Below, one piece after another: positions 1-12,005 of a DNA stretch of 64,000 nt. The stretch covers positions 2,232,001 through 2,296,000 of the forward strand of contig JAAONU010000001.1 in NCBI GenBank assembly GCA_012932295.1, read 5' to 3'. Made by a program: the position numbers and the translations under genes. The stretch is from Cyclina sinensis (taxonomy: Eukaryota; Mollusca; Bivalvia; Venerida; Veneridae). The notes below the pieces were generated by a model that saw only the letters and a list, made by a program, of their open reading frames with translations, did not search any database and had not been told where the DNA came from. Numbering within the stretch: the stretch's first letter is position 1; every line of letters starts with the position of its first letter.

Positions 1-390
1 TGCATACTATCCTATAATTGTATAAATACAACCTCTCACAACTGCATCAAGGAATCGATTCTTTGGCTCAGTGGTTAGAATGTTGTTCTTTGATGCGCTA
101 AGATCGGAGTTTGAATCCCGCTGTGGGTTGTGTATTCTGAGATGCATTGCGTCTTTCTGTTACAGACTTTCATGTTCGTAAGATGGGGATGTGTTACGGT
201 CTAGTGCATACCTTCCTATAATTGTATAAATACAACCTCTGACAACTGAGTCAGGGAATTGATTCTTTGGCTCAGTGGTTAGAGTGTTGGTCTTCAATGC
301 GCTAAGATCTGAGTTCGAATCCCGCTGTGATTTGTGTTGCATCTTTCTGTTACGGACTTTCATGTTTGTAAGCATTACACTGAGCACATT
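1..390 (+). repeat. Two tandem tRNA-derived SINE-like units
   Basis: Two copies of a unit with a period of about 204 bp start at about 1 and 205 ('tgcatac..tcctataattg'). Each carries a pol III type A box (copy 2: TGGCTCAGTGGTTAGAG at 268-284) and B box (GAGTTCGAATCC at 311-322) at tRNA-like spacing, so the head is tRNA-derived. The rest of each unit is non-tRNA sequence. A degenerate relative of the head occurs at 62745-62820. No intact tRNA gene is present. Confidence 0.7.
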
Positions 391-1084
391 AAAAAGAAAC
401 AGGATAGTAGCTGAAATGGGATGTCTTTTATACGCCCGTCAAAGACTAGATGTATTATGGGATCACCCAGGGCGGGCGGCGTCCTGATGTTTGTCGGGAG
501 TATAACTCCTACATTATCAAAGCTATTGACTTGAAACTTCATAGATGGATAGATGTTACTGAAACAAATTGCTCAATTGACAGGCGTATTTTGCTCTGCC
601 TTGCGGCACTCTTGTTTATCTTGTTGTGCTTGTCAACTTAACTATTCAGGGGGCAGTGGTAATATGAGAAACTGCCACTGATGATAAATAAGCTCAAATA
701 GACAGACAAAACAAATCATTTAACATTTACTAGATTTATTCTCAAGAACAAATAAATAACAGAATTAAGTTTAAAGAGACAAAAATAACTCTGGTAAACA
801 ACAATACAGCAATATATAAATGATGGAAAAAAGTTTATTCTCAAAAGAAAAAAAAGGAAAAATACAATGGCAGAAAAATGTGGTTCTCAGATGGTATAAA
901 AATACAAATAAAATTTCTTTAATAATTATTGCAATTATTGTGAAAGACAAGGTAACAATATGTAAGATCAAAAGTATCTGAAAATGTTTCCAGGGCACAG
1001 CTGTAACAACAATGATGGAAAGAGAGAGAAAAAAATATACAGAAAATGTAAAGAAAAATGAAACAATAAAGACAATGGTAAAAA
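391..1084. other. No gene seen
   Basis: AT-rich unique-looking DNA. Short open frames lack codon structure, splice signals or recognisable motifs. Confidence 0.5.
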
Positions 1085-1345
1085 ATGACAAAGGACATCT
1101 TACAATGACAAAAAATGACAATGACAATTAATGACAATGGAAAAAGTGACAAAAGAACAAATGACAATGACAAAAAATGATGATGACAATGACAAAAAAT
1201 GATGATGACAATGACAAAAAATGATGATGAAAATGACAATGACAAAAAAACAAAGATGAAAATGACAATGACAAAAAATGACAAAGATGAAAATGACAAT
1301 GACAAAAAATGACAATGATGAAAAAAAAGATGATAAATGATGATG
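1085..1345. repeat. TGACAA/TGATGA-rich simple repeat
   Basis: An imperfect short-period array of 'aatgacaatgacaaaaaatga' type words. On the minus strand it reads as long open frames of repeated F, V, I, C and H residues, which are products of the repeat and not proteins. Homopolymer T and TA tracts follow at 1438-1498. Confidence 0.85.
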
Positions 1346-3402
1346 ACTGCCGGTAGATAAAATTATTGATGAAAATGATAACTACTGGTAGATATGATGA
1401 TGATGATGGATGGCATTACCAGTAGTAGGAGGATGACTTTTTTTTTTTTTTTTTTGTCTTTTATATATTTTTTTAAATTTTATATATATATATTTTTATG
1501 ATGAAAGAATGACATTACCGGCAGTGTAAAAAATGATGATTTAATATGAGCATTTTCATATACAAAAAAACAAAACAAAACAAAAAAGGACTGATAATGA
1601 AAAAAAAAAAATAAAGAAAAAAATTTAAACATAAGCTCAAAGGATATCAATAGGAAAAGATTGAACTAAAAGTTAAAAAAAAAGAAAAAAGAAATGCATG
1701 TCCCTTGGAAAAAAGGTAAAGAGAAAAAAAGCAGTGGAAGTGAAAATAAATGACATTACCAGTAGGAAAAGATGATATTAACCAGGTTTGCCTGGTTACT
1801 TTGTGTTGGTGATAAAAATGGAACTACTGGTAGAAGAAAAAAGATGAGTGTTTTTTGGGGTTTTGAATTTTGTAACTTTTTTTGGTATTTTTTTCTTTAT
1901 AAAAAGACAAAGACAAGCAAAAGTAGAATGTAAAATGAAGTCAAAATGTAAGAGAAATAAAAACAACAATAAAAAAAAAATGTTACAACTCAGAAATATA
2001 TGAAAGAAATAAAAAAATCAAAGAAAAATAAATTTCACAAGTTAACACCATGACAAAATTTGCCTACTTTTATCAATAAAAAATACTGATGTTAAGAGTT
2101 ACTGTAATGTTTTTAAGATCCAAGTTTCAAATGAAAATTTATTTTCAGAAATTGTGTAAGGCCAAAACTAGTTTCAAAAAGTTAAATGTTAGAAAATATC
2201 TGAGAACCACAGCACAAAGAAAAATTAAAAGTTACTAACACTTTAATAATAAAAAAAATAGTATTAAACAATTTTGAGTTGTTGTGTCCAAAAGATGTGC
2301 TGTGGTCGGCACCAAGCAACCTAGAAAATAAAGAGAACTATAAGTAGATACATATACTATGAAGTTGAAAGAACTTTTATTATAATAATGATCTTTCTCT
2401 CTGCCAACTAACTTAACCTGAAAATTATAAAAGCAGAGAAACTGACAGAAAGTGAATTCTAGGTCATACTCCTGACAAAATGAAGAGTCACAAATCTTTA
2501 AGTTTAAGATAATGACAAAATTTTCTTGATGTGACATGAAATTCAAATACAAAAGTCCTTAACTTTAAAATATCTTACAAATGACAACTGTTAACCTTTG
2601 TTACACAATTAATGGTTTAACTTAAATTAGTGAAATTCAAGGTCAGATGTTTGTTTTTTTTCTCTAAAGAAAAGATTTCAACACTAAGGGTACCTTGAAA
2701 ATATTCCTACTCTGAAACTTGCTCATAAAGGAAAATTTACTAGTCTGTTTTAAACCTGTTAAAAGCATGCACAGGGGAAGAAAATAACTATTCACTGTAG
2801 ATAGAAAGTTTGACAACTTACCTTGACCTGCATACAAGTATCTATAAACTATATGAAACAGAGCATGTTTTATTTAACAAATAGGGGTCAAGAGGCAACC
2901 CCTCTATATTCTTTTAGACAAAGCTTTATCATTGACATGTGTATCTATCATTTTAACTCTTCAAGTTTTAATGTAATATTCCAGATAGGCCATAGATACA
3001 AATTTTTGTTGGTCTATTATTGTAAGATTAATATTCATACTGAATATTTTACTGCCATCACAAATCATTTTTTCATAAATCTTATATACCCCTCTACCCT
3101 TGGCATGATAAAGTCTAAGTTCTTTATATACTATCAGCTTTGCTCTAGATTAGTCTGATTAAATACCACAGATCAATATATACTATTCTCTTACCTATTT
3201 ACGATTTGTAAAGCTTAAAATTTGTAACGTTCGACTGCACAAATAATTTAATATATACAGTTGTGGACTTTGCACTTATTCTTCTCACCAGTTTTATGTT
3301 TGTGCATTCAGGCTTTCAATGAACCTTCTCTTAGCAAATTTCTGTACATTTATACACTCACCTTGTAGGCAGGTAACAAAACTGAAAACTAAAAGCATTA
3401 CC
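1346..3402. other. AT-rich 3' flank of the ADP/ATP translocase gene; no other gene seen
   Basis: Very A-rich on the plus strand and without convincing coding potential. Because the minus-strand translocase gene ends at 3403, its 3' UTR must lie in the upper part of this stretch. A GT-type donor sits directly after the stop codon (TAAG/GTAATG), so a 3' UTR intron is possible. I could not place the poly(A) site. Confidence 0.4.
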
Positions 3403-4973
3403 TTAGTTCTTGACGCGAGCCTTGATGTACCATTCCTTGATCTTGTCAGAGCCAGAGAGTACACCTGCACCTGCGATTCCTCTCAGGATGTTAGCTCCAG
3501 CTCCTGAGAGTAAACATGTGCACAGTATTGTTAACAATGTTCAAGACAAATGTAACAAGCCAAAACTACTGTGAATAAAAAGTTAAACCTGCCACCTATG
3601 TATTTAAAAAAAATATTTGTGACAACTGACGAGGCTTTTGTTGCAACCAAAAATGTATCTTATTTTAAAGTAAATTTGCATTTTGCTTTTCGTGCTGTTG
3701 ATTTTACAACAGTATGTCATTTTAGACATGTTTATATCAATTCTGAAAAGATATGCATCTTAATATACCTGAGTGTTTTTACTGAATATATTTTCCCATT
3801 TACTACATGTATGCATGGACTATTCGGCTGTGTACATAAAATAATGTTTTAATTCAATGAGATTTCATAATGTGAAAACTCCTGAACACATTGTTAATTG
3901 TGATGCATGTAAGCAGTAAGATGGAAGGTGTACAAATTGGCTTTACACTATTCATTCATGCTCAAGTTATAAGGAAATATGATCATCTTTTTCAAGTTAC
4001 CTCTGAACAGAGACACGAATCCCTCACTCTTGATGACCTTTGCTGCGCAATCAATAGAACCCTTGTATTTCACAGCCTCGCCAGAGGTCATCATCATACG
4101 ACGTCTCACAGTGTCAACTGGGTAGGAGAGAATACCGGAGGCAACAGTGACGGCATAGCCAAGCACAAAGCTTGCAAACATGCTGTTGCTATCACCAAGC
4201 ATCACTGGTTTCAGGGTGTCATACAGACCAAAGTATGCACCTCTATAGAGGAAGATGCCAACAGCACTGCTCACAAAGCCACGATACAATCCCTGTACTC
4301 CATCTGTCTTGATGGTTTTCTTGTACACATCAATTAAGCCATTAAACTGCCGTTCACCTCCCTTAGCAGAGGATTTGCTGTCATTAGCAAGACGTGTACG
4401 TGCGTAATCAAGAGAGTACACAAAGAACAGAGACATGGTACCAGCTACACCCCCAGAGGCAATGTTCTTACTGAACTTCACTGCATGTGATTCATTTGGC
4501 TTTTGCTTGAACAATGTTTTTACCTGATCTTTGAAAGCAAAGTTCAGAGCTTGGGTTGGGAAGTACCTAAAATAAATGAAATAACCACATTAACTTTTTA
4601 TTAGACAAGAACAAAGGAAGAAGCAGAAAACAAGGAAGAATTTGTGGCACGGACTTGAAGATAATAAGGTACTACCAGAACGAACAATATGCATAAAATC
4701 TTGTGTAAGATCAATTTCAACTCACCTGATCACATTTGCCAAGTTTCCTCTCCAGAATGGCAGCAGACCTTCACTCTGAAAGGTTCTCTTAGTGCAATCA
4801 ATTACACCTTTATAGGGTTTATCCAGCCTGCCAGATTTTAACATTTCACCCTGATTCTGGACCAGCAGCTTCACCCGCTCAATAGGAGCAGCAGCCGTTT
4901 TAGAGACTCCTGCAGCAATACCACTGAGCAGAAAGTTCTCAAAAAAGTTAAGCTTTTTCCCTTGACCAGACAT
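3403..4973 (-). CDS. ANT: ADP/ATP translocase, three coding exons
   Basis: Mitochondrial inner-membrane carrier (SLC25A4/5/6 family) exchanging ADP for ATP. Coding exons on the minus strand are 4973-4726, 4566-4001 and 3503-3403; the sum is 915 nt, 304 residues plus TAA. All introns are GT-AG: donors AG/GTGAG at 4726 and AGAG/GTAAC at 4001; acceptors TTTTAG at 4567 and TCTCAG at 3504. The three carrier repeats show the PIERVKLL motif (near residue 30), YSLDYARTR in repeat 2, and the diagnostic ADP/ATP carrier signature RRRMMM in repeat 3 (near residue 237). The ATG is 9 nt downstream of a TTTCAG acceptor (4983), so a non-coding first exon must lie upstream. The length fits the family (about 300 residues). 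Clearly paralogous to the plus-strand gene at 15220. No key residue is missing. Which vertebrate isoform it matches cannot be said. Confidence 0.97.
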
Positions 4974-4982
4974 TTTACAACT
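4974..4982 (-). other. 5' UTR portion of the first coding exon
   Basis: Nine bases between the TTTCAG acceptor and the ATG. This shows that transcription starts in a separate upstream exon. Confidence 0.8.
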
Positions 4983-4983
4983 C

Positions 4984-6586
4984 TGAAATACAGCAGAAAA
5001 GAAGGACATTTTTTCAAGTTTTCATCACAGAAGGACAAATACTTTAACAATCTATGGAATTCTATTCAGACAGTAAGACTATTCCTTTTTAAACCAAACC
5101 ATAACACTGAAAACAGATGAACAAGTATTAAAGCTACTAACTGCACTCTATTCACCAATGAATAAAAAAGATCATGTTTATGCATACAGAACATCTAGGT
5201 ATTTTACATTTTGTCAAGAATGCTTCAAAGTTCAGAGCTTAGTTACTGACTTACTAGTATTTTTTTTTGGTCACAGAAACACATCAGTATTATTAGTTTT
5301 ACATATTATTATCTGTAAATATGTTACAATTTTAGTCGTCGTAAAATAAATCAATTCACTTCTATGAAAATCCATTGTGGCAGTGGTTTAGCTTGTCGCT
5401 TAATATCAAGGGTCATCGGTTTGAATACAGCTACCAACATGATTTTTTTTCTTCCGTTTTCAAGCTAAACAGAAGCATGGACCTATATCTTGGAACTTTT
5501 ATTTAGTCTTATCTTTAGCTTTAAAGAAAAATATCTTAACACATAAATCTTAATTTTATGCAAAGGTAGTGTACGACATTCCTTCTTTACCTTTATATCT
5601 CTTCATATGATGAAAATTAATATACCACAATCTTAAACTGGCAAAATTGGCATAAAAATAACCAGTATGAAAACCCTTTACTATTTAGTATCTTCAATGC
5701 ATTATGTAGTATCATATCCTTAGAGTAAAATGCTTATGTCTGTAATAAAATTATTAAAATACCAAATTATTTAAATGAATGCCTTATCGTTTTCATGAGC
5801 ATTGATTCAGTATTTAAGTGCACTAGTAATTGTTAGTGGTACCTGTTTTTTCTTATTATTATTATTTTTTTATTACCAACTTAATCAAATAAAACTTGCA
5901 AGGAAGTTTTATCTGTTCATACATTTTTTCTATACAATGAATATACAGTATGGCACGTTGACTGTCTCAAAACGATAAAATAGTATCCCTGAGGCCTAAG
6001 CAATATACAGACTATCTATCTATCTTCCTTTTCTGACAAACCCTTCATGAGGACGTAGACAGTTTTATGTTCTTAAATTCTATCATTTATCTCATAAAAT
6101 CATAAAATGTTTTTTTTAACTTTTCACATACAGCAGAGAACACAGATGATAGATACTTGATACACATAAACGGATCAAATATATAGCATACTGGAGATAA
6201 AGAAGTATTATCTGCTTGTATCTTAACAATAGTAGAGTAGAACTACTAAGTTAGTGCAAGAGAAAATTAAAAGATCCACCTGCATGGTAATATAAACAAA
6301 AAACAACATCTTATTGTTTCAAGTTAGATCTATAACTTTACATTTTCAGAACATTTACTCAGTTTCTACTTTACTTTGAACTGTTCTGAGACTTAGAAAA
6401 TGTGATCTGGAATTACTAGTAAGTCAGCGTTTTTCTTTTATCTCAACAAATATCTATAATCATCAATAATTGTATCAGTATGACATACTTGATATAAAAG
6501 AGCAAAAAATACTTCAAAAGTTGCCGCCTTCCTAACTGTTGCCAAGACAATGCAAAGGGAAGTGACTCCTAGTTTGTACCTTTCTT
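4984..6586 (-). other. Probable 5' UTR intron of ANT; contains a tRNA-like SINE fragment
   Basis: AT-rich, with no coding signal. At 5375-5440 on the plus strand there is a weak tRNA-derived head: an A-box-like GGCAGTGGTTTAGC and a B-box-like CGGTTTGAATAC about 40 bp later. It is probably an old SINE fragment. Confidence 0.5.
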
Positions 6587-6660
6587 ACCTCCAAACGAAT
6601 ACTCCTAGTGATGGTTCCGTGTTTCTGAATACGTTGACAAATATAAACCGAGAACCAAAA
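6587..6660 (-). promoter_or_regulatory. Candidate first exon donor and TATA-like box for the minus-strand ANT
   Basis: On the minus strand a good donor, TTTGGAG/GTAAGAAA, falls at 6589/6588. A TATA-like TTTATATTT lies about 50-60 bp upstream, near 6641-6650. Together with the acceptor at 4983 this could supply the missing non-coding exon and a 5' UTR intron of about 1.6 kb. It is a prediction from signals only; similar sequence blocks near 7230 and 8810 could be alternative first exons. Confidence 0.4.
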
Positions 6661-8102
6661 ACACGGCGGACAGTTTGCCTAACAACAAATCTTTACTAGA
6701 GGCATCCAGTGGGAAAACTTTGAATTCTCCGTTTCGCCGAATTTAAGAGTCTTATATATTATTTGTCAAAATAATATTTTTTTAGTTTATTCTAAGTTGA
6801 AATCTGCCCATTTGAATGTCTGTAATGATTGAATATGATAATAAAAATAATACAGTTTTCTTCATTTTTTTTCTAGGGCTTTGATAAATCTGCAAAGCAA
6901 AAATGAAGACAAACACTCAAAACGCTATAAGAAGGTCAACAACTTGTAGATGTGTAACAAGTTAAAACAGTAAAAACTAGTTAACGCAGAACTGCTGAAC
7001 ACATAACGGAAGCAAATGTTAACAAACCGTAACTGTTAATCTTCTTTGACCAATAAATCCAATGTCTGATTCTTTTTTATATTTAACTTTAAGCACAAAG
7101 CCAGTTTACTTATAGCTTACCTAGTGTTTCGAAATTAATAAGGACGTAAATTATATCCTCAAAACCTGAATAAGTTATCAAATAATGTCACTGCTTCACT
7201 TCAAACGTTCCCGGGCTTAAACTTTTCTTGGTTGCTAATGACAATGAAAGGGACTTCACTCATCTTACTTCCGACTACTTTGAGTGACGGTAAGATTACT
7301 TCCCTTTGCAGTGAACAAATCAAGAGTTACCCAAAGAAACGATAGGGTTCAAGAGGGGAATGAATAATTAAAAAAAAGAAAAGTATGAGAAATAAAATAG
7401 TTACAGTAAAGATAACCAAAGGCGCTGTTCTGCTAAAAAGATTAAAATCATATTATGTGGTTTTCACTGACTCCATTTAGAACTCAACTGATTGCATTTC
7501 CGCCTTATCTCGACTAACTTTAGTTGAAATAAGTAGGGCCAGAAGGTATTTTTTACAAAAAGGTAGGGGAAAAGTAGGGAGCCAACACAAAATTATAAAA
7601 AAGGAAAAACTAAGCACCAATTTCACTCTATGTAAGCAGTTATAATAAAAAATCATAAGATGTTGAATTGTGTAGCTAATAGAAATTGTCATGAATGTAC
7701 TAGATAATTATATCTCGCTTGACATTAACTAATTTTTTTAACTGCATTACACGGGTGTGGCTATGTCTAAACAGATGTGTAATCCGTTTCATAGGGAGTC
7801 CGGGAATAGGCGCCCTCGGCTAAAAATAGTCGTATTTTTGTCATAAATATCTTTCTAGAAGTTAAGAGTTCAAGGAATATCCGCATGTTTATTTGGAACC
7901 TTTTTAAGAATTTACACATGGGTCGACTGTGTCTAAGAGGAGGTCATTGAGATACCGATAGACTGTGCTTTAAAATCTTCATTCTGCTATCGCTACTGGG
8001 ATTTATTACATTTCAAATATACATCTGAAATTAGAGATCTGTTGTAAAAGAAAGTGGGAGCATCTTCATTTTGCACAATCTATCAATATTAGACAGTATC
8101 AC
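6661..8102. other. Intergenic; holds a duplicated promoter-like block
   Basis: No coding sequence recognised. A block at about 7193-7310 (GTTGCTAATGACAAT followed by TTACTTCCG) recurs at about 8779-8900, and more loosely at 6536-6600. It may be a dispersed repeat or a duplicated promoter. Confidence 0.4.
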
Positions 8103-8609
8103 TGTAGTAACCTGGCCTATGAGGTCAATTTGGGACACCCATCCAAGCACTAACCATGGATAACGTTGCTTAACTTAGCAAACGTTCCAGACACTCCAAC
8201 CATGTCGCTAAAGAGCTAGCCCAACAGCGAGGTTGTTGGAAATGCCTTATATACCCGATGTCCACTACACTCCTCCCCTCTTTAACCTTTAGGAGCTGGG
8301 CATCTACTGTACAGCTTCCTACAGAGACCCCATTCCGCTCCAAATGTGCAAGGGACTCAATTCCCACTGCACTCCCAGTGCACACAGGCACTAACCAAGG
8401 TAAAGAGCCGGCGAAGATTCGTAGAATTACCGCTGCCACCAATGTAGTGACCTGGCCTATGAGGTCAATTTGGGACACCCATCCAAGCACTAACCATGGA
8501 TAACGTTGCTTAACTTAGCAAACGTTCCAGGCACTCCAACCATGTCGCTAAAGAGCTAGCCCAACAGCGAGGCTGTTGGAAATGCCTTATATACCCGATG
8601 TCCACTACA
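8103..8609 (-). mobile_element. Miniature LTR retroelement (TRIM-like), complete
   Basis: Two direct repeats of exactly 167 bp (8103-8269 and 8443-8609) differ at only three positions and begin TGTAGT and end ACTACA, as LTRs should. Read on the minus strand, each LTR has a TATA-like box (GGGTATATAAGG). The base TGGTGGCAGCGG directly after the upstream LTR is a primer-binding site ending at the required TGG (8430-8441). A polypurine tract AAAGAGGGGAGGAG sits directly before the downstream LTR (8270-8283). The 4-bp flank TCAC is duplicated (8099-8102 and 8610-8613). The 173-bp interior has no gag-pol, so it is non-autonomous. The near-identical LTRs suggest a fairly recent insertion. Confidence 0.9.
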
Positions 8610-9301
8610 TCACCTCTATCAGTATCATGCAATGTTTTGGTCTGCCAACAGGCAGAGTAAAACAAACGAAAATTTTCAAATATTTGCTTCTATATAATCA
8701 CTGGGGACTTACCTATTGATCTCAACTGTAAATGTAGCAAAATGTCACTGTATCACCGATTTGTCCGGAGTTGTTCTCTTTCAAATTTTGCCGGGTTTTA
8801 ACTTGTCTACGTTGCTAATGACAATACAAGGGGCGTTACTCTTCTTACTTCCGGCAACTTACGGACTCTTCCACACAGTTGCTTCCCCTCGTAATTACTT
8901 CGAAGAGACTATATAGGGTTCTGTTACAATTATTAATGTCAGAGACATAGATAACATGTTAACAAGAAGCAATTTTATCACGGTGCGTTTTGAAAAGTTT
9001 GTGTTATAAAGTTGTTTTTTTTTACATAATAACTACAGCAAAAAATGAAATTGTGTTATGAAAAACTAAACCTGAAAGGTCTTTGAAAAATATGAAAATT
9101 CACTAACTATATATAAAAATACAATAACAAGCAGTAGAAGTATTCTATATAAGCATTAGACTTTAAAGTAAATAACTGTGCAACATGACATAAAAGACAA
9201 GTGTCTATATAATAGCAGGAAGACACAAATCAACACTTTTGCAAATTTAAACAATGAAGATATGTAATACTAAAATACTATAAAATGAGTACGAGTAAAA
9301 A
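8610..9301. other. Intergenic; second copy of the promoter-like block
   Basis: Contains the 8779-8900 block similar to 7193-7310. The rest is AT-rich without coding evidence. Confidence 0.4.
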
Positions 9302-10094
9302 CAAGAGCTTGTCAGAGACAAAGCAACAGTCCCCTACCGGTGCAATGTCCATCTCCCTAACTCCAGCCCATATGTGGAAATTGACTAAAGAATATGTCTG
9401 AGGTATGCATAATCTGCATATGATCCTCTATCCATGTACAAAGTATCATCAAAGAAGAAAACGTCATAGGTCAAGGTCATTTAGAGGTTAAGGTCACAGA
9501 AATATATGTTGTTGAAAAGGTCTTATCGAAGGGGGTGTGTTCAGAAATAAGGAAATTATGGCCAAACTTATAGTTTTTGGACAAGAAAACTTTAAAGGTC
9601 AAGGTCATTCAGAGGTCAAGGTCACAGAAATATACTTCATTGGAATGGTCTTGTCCAAGGTATTGTTGTGGCCAAGTTTGAAGTAATTCCATTCAGTAGT
9701 GAGGAAAATATGGCCAATGGTAAAGTTTTCGGAGGAAATGACTGATAAACAGACGGACAGTTCCTCCTTTAGGTTCATAAAAAATGAGGTGGGTATTCTC
9801 CATACTGCCATTTATCCATATTTCAAGTTTCATAAAAATATTTAAAGTACTTTTTACTGTTTGCTATATTTACCATATTTTAAGTCTATTTATTGCCATA
9901 GCAACCAGATTTTTCAACATAGGAAGAAAAAAAGACGTGTATTATCTCCATACTGCCATCTATCCATATATCAAGTTTCATAAAAATATTGTCAGTACTT
10001 TATGCGTTATCTCGGGATCCAGTTTTTGCGGACGGACGGACTGGCGGAAGGAGGGTAAACCTATAGTCCCCTCCGGTGAAACCGGTAGGGGACT
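9302..10094 (-). mobile_element. Helentron-like non-autonomous element, AGTCCCCTACCGG family
   Basis: Read on the minus strand it starts after a T run with AGTCCCCTACCGGT. Near the other end it has the inverse (CCGGTAGGGGACT), then a hairpin GCTTTGTC-tct-GACAAGC, then TCTTG followed by T's. Inside are degenerate tandem units containing AAGGTCAAGGTCAC and a GACGGACGGAC run. There is no coding capacity. The plan matches Helentron-associated elements; assignment is by structure only. Confidence 0.6.
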
Positions 10095-10189
10095 AAAAAC
10101 GGTCGAAAAACTAGAATTTTGTCACAGATGGTGACTAATACCTCGCACTGCCTTGTCACAGGATGGTAGCCCAGTTGGAACAAGTTGCA

Positions 10190-11151
10190 CATAATCTTTA
10201 ATACTAAGTTTCAACTATCATCTGACCTTGACCTCTGTTGAAAACACATGAAAAACTAGCTCCTAATGTTTAAATGTTCTCAGGATCACTATGTTTAACT
10301 TATGTTTCAACTTTACTTTATTCTCAGTAAATTTGTTGGAATAGTTCCAAGTACTTCAAAAGTGATCTCTGGATACAGTTTTTAGGGAAAGACAAATGTA
10401 CCAAATTTTTCAACATAGGAAGAAAAAATTCAAAGTTCAAGGATGATAATTCTGACAATTTAGGTGCTAGAATTATGAACCTTGTCACATGTGATGTGGG
10501 TGATGATAAGAAACAAATATTTAAAGTTTGAAGTAGATACATTAAGAAATAAAGTTATATAAAAAAACAAACATTTTTTTCATGAAAATTCTAAGTTCAA
10601 GGGGGATAAATCTAATAATTTTGGTGCTAGAGTTGTAAACCTTGAGGTGCATTATCTTCATACTGTCACCTATCCATACTTGATGTTTCCTAAAAATATT
10701 TTCAGTACTTTTTGAGTGTTACAAAAAAACAACATTTTTTTTAATGAAAATTCTAAGTTCAAGGGGGGATAAATCTAATAATTTTGGTGCTAGAGTTGTG
10801 AACCTTGAGGTGCATTATTTCCATACTATCACCTATCCATATTTTATGTTTCATAGAATTATTCTTAGAACTTTTTGAGTTATCACAAATATTGTTATAT
10901 TTGCCATATTTTAAGTATATTTGTTGCTATAGCAATCAAAATTTTCAACATATGGAAAAAAAACATGCATAATCTCCAGACTGCCATCTACCGATATTTC
11001 AAGTTTCATTAAAATATTTTCAGTACTTTCTGCGTTATCACGGGATCCAGTTTTTGTGACGGACGGACAGACTGACGGACGGACTGACGGACGGGACAGA
11101 CGGACGGAGGGTAAACCTATAGTCTCCCTCCAGTTAAAGCGGTAGGGGACT
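10190..11151 (-). mobile_element. Second, partial copy of the AGTCCCCTACCGG family
   Basis: Shares the 5' end (CGGTAGGGGACT at about 11140-11151 on the plus strand), the GACGGACGGAC run and the tandem units (two similar units near 10600 and 10770) with the element at 9302-10094. Its CTCTTG end is not seen, so it looks truncated on the left; that boundary is approximate. Confidence 0.55.
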
Positions 11152-11159
11152 AATTAGAT

Positions 11160-11400
11160 ACTGTTTATACTATTCATTTTACATCAGGTTCTTGCATTCT
11201 TCAGTTCCTTTTAATAATCACTCGATGACTGTTCTCTGGATTCAAACCAATATACTCTTACCGCAAGTGCAAAAATACACGCAGAAGCGACTGTATAAGC
11301 GAAAAGCCAAAGAAAGCATTACCTGTAGTTGTTATATTAGAACCAGCGACCTCCAGGCCGGGAGAACGACGTTCTACCCCACGCTCATAGTTTGTATCAG
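11160..11400 (-). repeat. tRNA-derived SINE, family C, copy 1
   Basis: The minus strand has a tRNA-like head (B-box complement GAACCAGCGACCTCC near 11340-11355) and a tail including the complement of 'ttcattttacatc'. The copies at 11780-12005, 46880-47080 and 50775-50965 share head, middle and tail. Confidence 0.6.
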
Positions 11401-11652
11401 TTTGTTATTGGAGTAAATTCAGAAAAACAAAATCAGTTTTTTTTCTATTAAAAATATATATATTTGTTGATACGGCAAGGGACTTTCCGTAATTTAAAAT
11501 AAAAACCTTAATTCCTGATCTCAAAGAGAATTTTGATAGAAAAAAGCATTCAATAGTAAAACGGTGCATTGTAGTACCATGGTTGCGACCTATTCTGCAG
11601 AAAAAAAATGAGTGCAATAAAAAAGAATAGTGCATGCTAACCGTGTCGAGGG

Positions 11653-11692
11653 AACGACATACTAACTCGTGTGAACGAGTTAGCTATGTCGT
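11653..11692. repeat. Short palindrome / foldback
   Basis: ACGACATACTAACTCGT (left arm) and ACGAGTTAGCTATGTCGT (right arm) pair over 17 bp with a single-base bulge and a four-base loop. The surrounding 'gggaacgac/gggaacgag' words repeat. It may be a tiny foldback element. Confidence 0.7.
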
Positions 11693-11778
11693 GGGAACGA
11701 GACAGGAAGGTATTTCATCAGTCTTTATTTTTTAACAATACTTTTTTTAAAAATGCATTTCTCTTTTTAAGTCGTTCC

Positions 11779-12005
11779 TAAGTTTAGTTTAGTTTAGTTT
11801 AGACTCGTTTATTTTACATCGATTGCGATACAAGTTCTTACAACTTAGATTCATCACGCTCGGTGACTGTTTCCTGGATTTCATACCAGTATTCGCGAAG
11901 CGTGGAGGAAAGTGAAGATCGTGAGGGAATCTCGCCTCTGACGGGATTAGAACCTGCGACCTCCGGATCCGGAGCCCTGCGTTCTACCCATGGACCACGG
12001 TGCCT
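11779..12005 (-). repeat. tRNA-derived SINE, family C, copy 2 (best preserved)
   Basis: On the minus strand it starts near 12005 with CACCGTGGTCCATGGGTAG (A-box region), then GGTCGCAGGTTCTAATCC (B-box region). It runs through GTTGTAAGAACTTG and GATGTAAAATAAA and ends in a (TAAAC)n-type tail seen on the plus strand as repeated 'tttag' at 11779-11802. Tail and head fit a tRNA-SINE. Confidence 0.75.

Noticed and set aside
55..390. Functional tRNA genes
   Set aside because: A and B boxes are present but no cloverleaf with acceptor stem closes; they are SINE heads.
771..1315. Three overlapping minus-strand frames up to 128 codons rich in F, V, I, C and H
   Set aside because: They are read-through of the TGACAA/TGATGA simple repeat; all frames stay open because the repeat lacks stop words on that strand.
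3891..4337. 148-codon plus-strand frame across the ANT exon
   Set aside because: It is the antisense shadow of the ADP/ATP translocase exon at 4001-4566.
8170..8490. 106-codon minus-strand frame within the LTR element
   Set aside because: It spans LTR and interior by chance, has no gag or pol motif, and most of it lies in the duplicated LTR.
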